From a virus: 36,659 nt of DNA. The DNA lies in the IMG/VR virus record IMGVR_UViG_3300030107_004138, positions 1 to 36,659 of that record, one strand, 5' to 3'. The notes under the pieces were generated by a model, which saw only the letters and a program-made list of their open reading frames with translations, searched no databases and was not told the DNA's origin. This document shows positions 28,536 to 36,659 of the stretch, one piece after another. Both the position numbers and the translations under genes were made by a program. Position 1 is the stretch's first letter, and every line of letters starts with the position of its first letter.

Positions 28536-31403
28536 TAATGTTAAAGCCTGGAGAGCAGCATCCGCATTTTGTGTGGGCTGCTTTCTCTTCGGGTATTTAT
28601 ACCTCATCCAATCTTGTTTAAATATAGGATGTAAGTTTCTTCCTACCCATTTTTTAGCTGAATCTCTTATATCTCGTATATCTTGGTCTGGAAATACGCC
28701 AGTTTCTAACCTCATCGCATCTATAAGACCACGTTCATAAAGAAGAGGCATACTATATGTCCAAGTCCTAGCCATTTGTGAGTTTATAAGTGAAAGTGCT
28801 TTATACTGTTTTACTCTATCATCTACAAAAGCAAGATCTTCTCTATAAACAGCATCTTTATCCATTTCTCTAAAATTCTTTACTTCAGCTAAAGATAAAA
28901 GAAATCCAACATTGGGCCCAAGAAAATAATAACCACCTTGTCCATATGTCTTTTTTTCCAACTTTTTTACAGCTTCAGGATCATCTCTGTCTGTAGCAAA
29001 CCATGAATATGCAGCATCTACTGTTTGTGCAACATCATTACTTAATACACTATCTGTCCTAATATTAGTAAGTGGTGCAAATATATTATTAATCATTCCT
29101 GTTACAATACCTAATCTCATCATAACAAACATTTCTTCACTTGTAAAATCACCTGCTTTCATTGATACTTTAGCTTTATTATACCAATCCATCATCATAT
29201 CTAGATTTGAAAATCTATAATGCATAAACTGACCAAGAACTGTTCCTGCTCTTCCTTTAAGACCTGGCCCACCTTGTAATGCTTTAGCTTTAGCCCATTT
29301 AGCATATTCATAATGAATATCCAAAACTGAGTTATATCCTATTTGACCTGCTTCATTAGCCATCCATTTTTGTATTTTTTCACTAGCACCTTCAGCCTTT
29401 ATATTTATTCCTGATTTATTAGCTATCCATTCAGGAGACATATTTTGAAGGTTTTTGTAAGCAATCGCAAATCCCATTCTAAATGTTCTTGACCTATTCC
29501 AGTCTTCAACAACTTTATGCATAAAAGCTGCTTTGTCAGATATTGAAGATGCTCCTCTAGCAATTATATCTGTAACGCCATCAGTAGACCTTACTATTTC
29601 ACCCTCAGCACTTACTTTTAAGCCTTTACCCGTAAAAAAAGATTCCTGCAATGCACCTTTAGATGCTGCAGATATATCACCCTTACCTTTAAATGCATCA
29701 AGGATAGTAGAGCTTGCTTCTTTACCGTCAAACCATAAAAGACCAAATCTTTTAGCTTGACTATTTGCAAGTTCAGCATTTTCTGTTCCACCAGCTTCAG
29801 TATAAAATCTTCTAGCATCTTTTAATCCCTTAAATCCCCACCTATTTAATTCATACACTCTTTGAGTTCCATTACGAAGAGCACTACGCATATTACCGCC
29901 TAATAACCTAAAATATGTTAATGCACTTATTGTTCTCATAATATTGTCACTAACTACAGTATCACCAGCATCAAGTTTTTGAACTGTATTATATACATCA
30001 GTAGCAACTCTTAAATGATGATCTAATGCTTCAGCAACTGTTTCGTTTTTTGCTATTTTAGCAGGAGCTAAATGTTCATTCATTAATGTATCAGTTGCAC
30101 GCTTAAAACTGTCTTTTACGTGTATTTTATAATTAAATAAAGAAACATCACCAACGTATTTGTTAAGAAACATAAATGGATCAAGACTATATTCGCTATC
30201 TACAGAAGACCTCGTTTTTACTCTATCTATAACACCTTCAAGATTAGTGACTTCTTCTCTAATATTTTTCATTAATTCAGGTAGCGTTTCTCCTTTAAGA
30301 GGTTCTTTTCTAAGAGCTCTTTCTATCTTCCCAAGTATTTTTGGAATGCCTAGTACATATTGTGGCATATATTGCCTATTCGAAACCATGTAATTATTGC
30401 CTTTTCTTACAGCATAATCACTACCTTCAGTAAATCCAAAAGTTTGCATTTGCTCATCGGCTTTAAAGTACTCAAGGTCTTTTATTGGTTGACCTTCTTT
30501 ATCAACAACTCTTTGAAATTCAATTTCTTTTATGCGGTTTTTAATATCTGCTAATATCTTATCCATACCTGGAATATTGCTATCTTTGTTAATAGATATT
30601 ACTTTTTGCAACCCTCTTATTAAGTTAATTGAAGTTGATTTTCTTATTTCATTCCATTCACGCTTCATATTATTTAATAAAGCTTCTTCTTTAGCACCAA
30701 ATCCATACTTGCTTCTAAGCTCTGGAATACCAGCACCTTGAAACACTTCTGATAATATTAAATTAGCTCTACCAGCACCTTTTGTTAGAAGGTTCATTTT
30801 TTTATGTCTTAATTCTTGATATAAACCTTGATTTATTGTTTTACCTGCTGATTTATTTGCAATAATTGGCTCTAGCTGTGCTTCTAATTTGCTATATTCT
30901 GTAGGAGGCCCACCTAATGCACCTGAAAACTTTTTAAAATTATGCAATATGTCGTTAATACGTTTGTTATTATCTACGTTTTCTCTTCTAAAAAACCCTG
31001 TTTCAGCTACTAATTCTTGTTGGTATTTATTAAGCTCTGGTAATCTCATTAAAATACGTCTTGGAAGTTTTAAATTTGCCATTATAGCTCCATCTTTTGT
31101 TCCAAGTATTCCATTAAACTCTTGAAGTCTTATTTCAAATTTTTTAACATCTTTTAAATTAGGTATTGCACCTTTTATTGGGTCTAGTGGCAAGCCAGTA
31201 GCTTCTTCATATATACGTTCAAATTGTTCAAATGTGTTGTACTGAGCATCTTTTATATTTTTATATCTTGCACCAATTTCCCAATCAGCAGCTATTTTAT
31301 TCATACGCTGATGTACTTTCTTTTTCTTTTCAGGAGAAATTCTTTCTCCTTTAGCTCTTTTTTTATTTAATACATGAGAAGCACAAGACAATATACTAGA
31401 CAT
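28527..31403 (-). CDS. Large internal-virion / ejection-type protein (958 aa)
   Basis: The start is ATG 31403 (MSSILSCASHVLNKKRAKGER), because GGAG lies six bases before it; a TTG 12 bases upstream overlaps that SD. The protein is mostly helical and basic. It has long amphipathic stretches (about residues 30-330), and a central part with YFRLLGGNMRSALRNGTQRVYELNR and ISDKAAFMHKVVEDWNRSRTF. The C-terminal part is Gly/aromatic (YGQGGYYFLGPNVGFLLSLAEV). Large proteins with such 'LG..R.al.n..Q' and C-terminal PLxRFG-like parts occur in phages as internal or ejected virion proteins. No catalytic motif is evident. It follows the 1711-aa gene in the same direction, which suggests co-packaging. Confidence 0.5.
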   Translation of the reverse strand: MSSILSCASHVLNKKRAKGERISPEKKKKVHQRMNKIAADWEIGARYKNIKDAQYNTFEQFERIYEEATGLPLDPIKGAIPNLKDVKKFEIRLQEFNGILGTKDGAIMANLKLPRRILMRLPELNKYQQELVAETGFFRRENVDNNKRINDILHNFKKFSGALGGPPTEYSKLEAQLEPIIANKSAGKTINQGLYQELRHKKMNLLTKGAGRANLILSEVFQGAGIPELRSKYGFGAKEEALLNNMKREWNEIRKSTSINLIRGLQKVISINKDSNIPGMDKILADIKNRIKEIEFQRVVDKEGQPIKDLEYFKADEQMQTFGFTEGSDYAVRKGNNYMVSNRQYMPQYVLGIPKILGKIERALRKEPLKGETLPELMKNIREEVTNLEGVIDRVKTRSSVDSEYSLDPFMFLNKYVGDVSLFNYKIHVKDSFKRATDTLMNEHLAPAKIAKNETVAEALDHHLRVATDVYNTVQKLDAGDTVVSDNIMRTISALTYFRLLGGNMRSALRNGTQRVYELNRWGFKGLKDARRFYTEAGGTENAELANSQAKRFGLLWFDGKEASSTILDAFKGKGDISAASKGALQESFFTGKGLKVSAEGEIVRSTDGVTDIIARGASSISDKAAFMHKVVEDWNRSRTFRMGFAIAYKNLQNMSPEWIANKSGINIKAEGASEKIQKWMANEAGQIGYNSVLDIHYEYAKWAKAKALQGGPGLKGRAGTVLGQFMHYRFSNLDMMMDWYNKAKVSMKAGDFTSEEMFVMMRLGIVTGMINNIFAPLTNIRTDSVLSNDVAQTVDAAYSWFATDRDDPEAVKKLEKKTYGQGGYYFLGPNVGFLLSLAEVKNFREMDKDAVYREDLAFVDDRVKQYKALSLINSQMARTWTYSMPLLYERGLIDAMRLETGVFPDQDIRDIRDSAKKWVGRNLHPIFKQDWMRYKYPKRKQPTQNADAALQALTLLS

Positions 31404-31505
31404 AACATACTCCAAGAAAGTTTGAAAAATTAATCGGCTGGGGGGTACGACTTTTAAAATTAAATTTCAAATTTTTATATATATAGATAAACATTTTCGT
31501 TATTT

Positions 31506-34500
31506 TTAATCTAGATTGAGGCATTTGAAAAGTTCTTCTACTCTACCCTTAGTTGATTCTTTTATTGTCCCACCTTGTCCCATATTTCTACCCCTATATG
31601 CATCCATAACACCAAAGTTTCTTACTTCTACATCACCAAATGTATTAGTTTTTCTATCAAAAACTTTCATCATAAATTGTTGGTCTACGGGAATCCCAGG
31701 TCTTTTTGCAGTACCTCTTTCCATTTCTTTTGATGCTCTATAAAGAGTAGCGGAATCAACAAGTTTTTTACCTGACATATAATCATACATAATTCCTGCA
31801 GCTCGCCTTTCTCTCGCACTACCATCTCTTAACAATTGGAATATTCCTTTGTTTAAGTATTGAGCATCAGTCATAAATCCATTTGGTAACTCTGTGGGTT
31901 CTGTAAAACCACCTTTTTCTACCTTTCTCATATCAACTTCAATACCAGTACGTTCTTGAACATAATGATTTCTTGACATGTTAATAAAGTCTCTGAGTAA
32001 TTCATTGGCACTTATTTTATCCAACCCGCCTTTTGCTTGGATACTTCCATTTGCAACTTGTGCTAAAGTATTGTACACAGTTTTTGCTAAATTATTTTCT
32101 ATATATTTTATTGAACCTATACTTGCTGTCCTAGAATGATTTCCAAATCTTATTGTTTCTATAGGAGATACAGTTTCATCAAAACGAGGTCTTAACATCC
32201 TAGCAAGTAATGCAAATTGCCTTATAGGATTATCAGCAAAATCTGGGCTTGCTAATTTATCAAGAACTAATGCAGTACGTCTAGCAGCATATTCACCTAA
32301 AGATGCTTGAGTGCGATCAGGTAGGTTTGAATAAGCATCAGCTATAGAAGCTTTTAATTTACCATATTCTGCATTGATAAATATTTGCTCACCTCCAGAT
32401 ATATAATCTATCCTCCCATCTTTGTGTACATATTTTACTTGACCGCCAAATGCTTTATAATCAGCTCGCAATCCCATTTGGATCTCACCTTCAACTATTT
32501 CATATCTATGACCATTTATTACCAGCTTATCTGAAGGACTTAAAAACTTTATATTAGACTTACCTGGAAGAACAACTTCTTTTGTTTCACCACTTTTATT
32601 TATAATTACTACAGGTTTATTTTTATAGTTTGTATATGCTCCTGCTTGTTTTACTTTTTTTCTTGCAGGATTACGATCATATGTATTTTCTGAATTACCT
32701 GGATCATAAGATAATCTCTCTTCAATAATTGATTTTAATTCTTCTGTTCTTATTTTTTTCTCTACTAATCTTTGATATTCTGCACTACTTTGTATATCAC
32801 CGCCTCTTCCTCCTAAGCTATTAAGATCTTCTAACCTTCTATTTATTCTTCTTAGATCCGCAGACATAAATTCAAGTTGAACAATATCACCAGATTTCAT
32901 TTGCATTTCTCTCATTGCTCTTTCAGCTATCCTATTCATCTGAAATTGATTTGCTAATTCTGGCTGTATGTTATTAGGAAGTGTCCAGTTATTTGGAACC
33001 CTACCTGAATCTATATACTCTAATATTCTATGAGTACTTGGCCTGCTTTCATCAAATGAATGAGTTTTATTAGCTATGCTATTTAATTCTTTCATTGCAA
33101 AATCAAATGGATTCTGAGATCTATCAAAGAAATTATTTGCAGATTCATACATACCTGAATTATCATATTCTCCTTTTATTACTTTATGATTTCTTCCGTG
33201 TTTAGGAAGAATAGAGAACATAAGGTTTTGTCTTGCACGTTGATAGTCTTGTAGGGTTGCTGACATATCTCTATTGGTTTCATCAACAGTAGTACCTTTA
33301 TTGTATCTTAAGTATTTATTTATAGGAGAAATAAGACCATAATATATATCATCCCGTACTTGTTTCATGCTTTCAGATTGATAGTTAATATTTTCTTTTA
33401 ATATTGAACCGTCTTTTAAATCACGAAGTTCAAACAATCCTTTATGTTCTACTCCTCCACGATTGAATCCAAAAAATAACTCTCTCATTAAAGCATCTGG
33501 ATTTTCTGTATAAAACTTAGGATTCTGTTTATACATATCTAAAAATAGTTTTACACTAGAAGATACCTCATCAACTGTATCAAAATATCTAAGCTTATCT
33601 ACATTTAATCTAACTTCCATCATTCTATGAGGGTCTTTTAAATGTCTCATTTGTATCAGTAAAGGTGACTCTCTATATATATTATGTAAGTATGTAAGGG
33701 TTTGATGCATCTTTACAAATCTACCTCTTGCAAGGTCAGTAGCATTCATTTCACCTTTATATTGTTGAGGGTCTCCTTCAAATGTAAATAGCTTTGGATC
33801 CGCCTTGCTAAATATTTGATCAGCTATTGCATTTAATCCTTTGATATCATTAACTGTTCTATATCCAGAAAGCCTTGCCGCTTCAGCCCATAATCTATTA
33901 GGAGCAGCAAGAAATGAGGATGATTTATCCATATCATAGTCAGCATCTTGTGGGTTAATAGCATCAGAGTGATTCATTCTACTACTATTACCTGCTAAAT
34001 CTCCATTATGAGTAATGATCCTACCATCTTTACCTTCAAATGCTTTCAATCTAGAGATAACAAGGTCACCTGCCTGGTTTCTTGGTTGTCTATTATTTAT
34101 AGAACCAATAGCCATTGTATTGTCAAACTGATAAAGTTCTGTCATCGCTTCACTATAAGTAGAACCACTTTTTACCCTTGCTAAGAAATCGTTTTCTTTT
34201 TTCTCTACTTGTTTAAATAAATTTCTATTTAATGCTTGTGCTTTTTTATTATCTGATTCTGAACCTTGGTATGATATCTTAGAATCATTATATATATCTC
34301 TTAGATTACCATCTTTATCTATACCTTTTCCTTCTACAATAAGATATTTTTCAGCACCACGCTTAACCATAAAAACATCTGCTGTTCTTTGTTGAAGTAT
34401 AGGTTGCTTAATAGCAGCATCTATATCCTTAACTTCTTTTCCAAAGTTTGAATACTTAACACGCTGTATAATAACACTTTGCACATCTGGTCTATCATTT

Positions 34501-36641
34501 CCACCACCCAACTTAAAAGGTTTTTCAGCAGAGTGTTTTGATTGTAAGAATTCACCATATAACTGTACAGATTTAGTTCCATCTGCCTCTGTTCTTACTA
34601 CAGAAGTTTTTAAACCACCCATGTCTGCTGTCATTACATCTAAAGAACCTTCTGGTACACGACCTGCAGCAATCATACCATTGTTCATAAAATAAGGTAT
34701 TATCTTTTCTTCTATTTTTGTTCTTTGCCAAGGTGATGTAAGTAAGCCATCATGTTTTAAGAAATGGTCTATCCCTGTATTTAACCAAGTCATATCTCCT
34801 GTTTCAGAAGAGTGGGCAAATAAATCTTTTGCAAGTCTTGTAGCATAATAAGGATCTACATAATTTTGAAAAGAATCATAGACATTTTTTAACTTAGCAT
34901 CAAGATTAATCCATTCCTTAATTCCTACATTATGATGCAAGTGAACACCTAAATTAGATCCAACTAAGGGATCGTGAGGTTGGCCTAGTGATTTTAAATT
35001 AATAGACTCAAATGGTATTTCACTTATATTGGTTTTGTCAAAAATAAGATTACCTTGCTTAGAAAGCCAGTCACTAACAGACCCAAAGTCTTTAGATAAA
35101 GCTTCAAAGTTTTCTATAGGCTTTAGTGATGCATGTACATTTCTACCACCATCTCTTATTGTAGATTCCATTGCTTTTACATCTGTATTATACCAGTCAC
35201 TTGTTTTATTGTTTCTAAATTCATTTATTTTATTAGAAGAATTAAATGTTATTGCATCTACGCCAAGCTGAGAAAGTAAAGCATCAAATTCAGGGTTGTA
35301 TTTAAATGCTGTTTTTGCATAAAATTCTTTTACCCTGCCATACTGTGACATGTCAGCCATATCTGTTTTAATATCTGTGTGAGATATAGTTGGTTTTATA
35401 CCTCCAACTTTAATGTCTTTAATACTCCCATCTGGATTGAAAGAAATCATATCAGGACTGATACCGCCCATCATTGCGAGATTAGCTACAAAAGCACGTT
35501 TAGATAAAAAGGTTTCACCATCTACTATTGACTTTGTTAGTTGTTCATAATTTTTAATATTTTCATTATAAGTTCTTTCATTGATAACCCCAGTGTTTTT
35601 CAATTCTGTTAGTTCAGCTTTTTTATGATCAATAGATGAAAATATATTAACTTTTTTACCTTCATGAACCATTTCATCAGCAACAGATAGAATTTTTAAC
35701 TTTGGAAATTTTGCTTTCTTGTCTTTCGGTAAAAATAGCCTAGCTTGATCTAATACATTTTTAAAGAAACCAGATTTATCTGAAACTGCAGCACCTTCTA
35801 AGAATGACCTTACTCTTGCAAGGTTTTCTTCATGGCCTACAAATCCATTTTTCATTTCACTTAACTTTAGATACTTCCATGTCTTTTTTCTTTCTTCTGG
35901 AGTAAGTTCAGCCCACTTTCTTATAAGAGAAGGTCTATCATTTATCAATCTTGTAAGTACTACTGCATCATGTATATCGTTATCTTTTAAATCAGAAGTT
36001 TTTTCATTAATCCTATCAACTAATTCTCTTATATTTGATGGAAATTGGTTTTGGTCTAATGATGCCTGAAGTTTTTCATAAAGATGACCACCTTCAATTC
36101 TATTTCCATTAGCATCTTCCCCTGATCTGCGAAAACCTGAAAGAAGATCTTGACCTATTCTATTATCACGACCTATTCTAACAAGCATTAATGTGCTTTC
36201 ATCAGCCGCTATAACTTTAAATCTTTGCTTACTTAAATCAATTGTTTCATTACCCTGTGCCCTAGCATGGTCTTCTACTTTCTTTTTATCACCTAAAAAT
36301 TCTCTAAAGCCATTTGCCATCTCAATAGGAATACCTTCACCAGATTCTATTTCTTTAATGATACGATCCATTTGCCTTCTTGAAGGTTTTGAAACATATT
36401 TACCATCTATGTAGAAACTATTGCTAAGTAATGATATCTCAGATGTGGCGTTTAAGGCTGAAATTACACCCTGTATGCCGTGTTTTTCTGTATAGCCTAC
36501 TTGTTTATCAGCTAGCTCTAAACGACCTGATCTATAGCTATATTGTTTAATAGGCATACTGCTAAAGTACGCAGTAGTAATAGAACTTATATCAGATAAT
36601 AATCTTTGATTAAATCTATTCCACCCACCTTCAGGTTCCAT
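31506..36641 (-). CDS. Giant virion protein, candidate virion RNA polymerase with DxDxD motif
   Basis: This gene encodes at least 1711 aa. ATG 36641 is a possible start (GAGGT nine bases upstream), but the frame stays open to the window edge, so the N-terminus may extend beyond it. Near the middle, QAGDLVISRLKAFEGKDGR is followed by NHSDAINPQDADYDMDKSSS. Asp901, Asp903 and Asp905 form D-Y-D-M-D, with Lys906 next. This resembles the crAss-like-phage virion RNA polymerase pattern 'v.Ri..f.......(Q)GADFDIDK', where the DxDxD in a double-psi barrel binds catalytic magnesium. The second barrel with its basic residues was not found. The remainder is a hydrophilic mixture without known domains. A large ejection protein without polymerase activity is the alternative. 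Confidence 0.45.
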   Translation of the reverse strand: MEPEGGWNRFNQRLLSDISSITTAYFSSMPIKQYSYRSGRLELADKQVGYTEKHGIQGVISALNATSEISLLSNSFYIDGKYVSKPSRRQMDRIIKEIESGEGIPIEMANGFREFLGDKKKVEDHARAQGNETIDLSKQRFKVIAADESTLMLVRIGRDNRIGQDLLSGFRRSGEDANGNRIEGGHLYEKLQASLDQNQFPSNIRELVDRINEKTSDLKDNDIHDAVVLTRLINDRPSLIRKWAELTPEERKKTWKYLKLSEMKNGFVGHEENLARVRSFLEGAAVSDKSGFFKNVLDQARLFLPKDKKAKFPKLKILSVADEMVHEGKKVNIFSSIDHKKAELTELKNTGVINERTYNENIKNYEQLTKSIVDGETFLSKRAFVANLAMMGGISPDMISFNPDGSIKDIKVGGIKPTISHTDIKTDMADMSQYGRVKEFYAKTAFKYNPEFDALLSQLGVDAITFNSSNKINEFRNNKTSDWYNTDVKAMESTIRDGGRNVHASLKPIENFEALSKDFGSVSDWLSKQGNLIFDKTNISEIPFESINLKSLGQPHDPLVGSNLGVHLHHNVGIKEWINLDAKLKNVYDSFQNYVDPYYATRLAKDLFAHSSETGDMTWLNTGIDHFLKHDGLLTSPWQRTKIEEKIIPYFMNNGMIAAGRVPEGSLDVMTADMGGLKTSVVRTEADGTKSVQLYGEFLQSKHSAEKPFKLGGGNDRPDVQSVIIQRVKYSNFGKEVKDIDAAIKQPILQQRTADVFMVKRGAEKYLIVEGKGIDKDGNLRDIYNDSKISYQGSESDNKKAQALNRNLFKQVEKKENDFLARVKSGSTYSEAMTELYQFDNTMAIGSINNRQPRNQAGDLVISRLKAFEGKDGRIITHNGDLAGNSSRMNHSDAINPQDADYDMDKSSSFLAAPNRLWAEAARLSGYRTVNDIKGLNAIADQIFSKADPKLFTFEGDPQQYKGEMNATDLARGRFVKMHQTLTYLHNIYRESPLLIQMRHLKDPHRMMEVRLNVDKLRYFDTVDEVSSSVKLFLDMYKQNPKFYTENPDALMRELFFGFNRGGVEHKGLFELRDLKDGSILKENINYQSESMKQVRDDIYYGLISPINKYLRYNKGTTVDETNRDMSATLQDYQRARQNLMFSILPKHGRNHKVIKGEYDNSGMYESANNFFDRSQNPFDFAMKELNSIANKTHSFDESRPSTHRILEYIDSGRVPNNWTLPNNIQPELANQFQMNRIAERAMREMQMKSGDIVQLEFMSADLRRINRRLEDLNSLGGRGGDIQSSAEYQRLVEKKIRTEELKSIIEERLSYDPGNSENTYDRNPARKKVKQAGAYTNYKNKPVVIINKSGETKEVVLPGKSNIKFLSPSDKLVINGHRYEIVEGEIQMGLRADYKAFGGQVKYVHKDGRIDYISGGEQIFINAEYGKLKASIADAYSNLPDRTQASLGEYAARRTALVLDKLASPDFADNPIRQFALLARMLRPRFDETVSPIETIRFGNHSRTASIGSIKYIENNLAKTVYNTLAQVANGSIQAKGGLDKISANELLRDFINMSRNHYVQERTGIEVDMRKVEKGGFTEPTELPNGFMTDAQYLNKGIFQLLRDGSARERRAAGIMYDYMSGKKLVDSATLYRASKEMERGTAKRPGIPVDQQFMMKVFDRKTNTFGDVEVRNFGVMDAYRGRNMGQGGTIKESTKGRVEELFKCLNLD

Positions 36642-36659
36642 GACTGCTTTACCTCTATG

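Noticed and set aside
1-36659. Insertion sequences, integrase and attachment sites
   Set aside because: No transposase or integrase motif and no terminal repeats were seen anywhere in the window.

Overview
This window is a contiguous piece of a tailed double-stranded DNA phage (or prophage-like) genome. It is A+T-rich and almost fully coding. It carries a terminase/portal/capsid block, a compact replication block and very large virion-type proteins. Strong Shine-Dalgarno sites, an SSB-like protein with an acidic PPF tail and a bacterial initiator-like tRNA point to a bacterial host that uses SD-led translation. I cannot name the host. No integrase, lysis enzyme or DNA polymerase is visible, and both window ends cut into genes.

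Layout. (1) 1-16170, minus strand, is the morphogenesis module. In transcription order it holds a small acidic protein, terminase small subunit, a 50-aa membrane peptide, terminase large subunit, an unknown protein, P22-like portal, scaffold, major capsid protein, a decoration-like protein, a 1283-aa repetitive coiled-coil protein with a connector-like N-terminus, small neck/virion proteins and a tail-fibre-like protein running off the left edge. (2) 16171-16587 is the divergent control region. (3) 16588-28535, plus strand, is the early module: a small unknown gene, a 26-aa membrane peptide, an initiator-like tRNA-Met, a long string of RNA stem-loops, then a cassette resembling a ubiquitin-like conjugation system. 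That cassette holds a 2H phosphoesterase, a beta-grasp protein with a C-terminal Gly-Gly, a PD-(D/E)XK nuclease, a candidate E2-like protein, a JAB/JAMM peptidase and an E1/ThiF adenylating enzyme. After it come recombination and replication genes: a Sak4/AAA_24-like ATPase whose P-loop is at the C-terminus, an SSB-like protein, an AEP primase-helicase, a Gp157-like protein, a possible histone-fold protein, a MazG-like protein and an Hjc-like resolvase. (4) 28527-36659, minus strand, holds two giant proteins that meet the early module tail to tail. The larger contains a DxDxD motif (residues 901-905) like the catalytic motif of crAss-like-phage virion RNA polymerases.

The most notable content is the phage-borne Ubl/JAB/E1/(E2) cassette. 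Next are the apparently circularly permuted recombination ATPase, the possible virion RNA polymerase, and a series of strong intergenic RNA structures: five consecutive stem-loops at 17446-17833, two multibranched RNAs at 26997-27237, and leader hairpins before several early genes. All functional calls rest on reading motifs by eye; no database search was possible.
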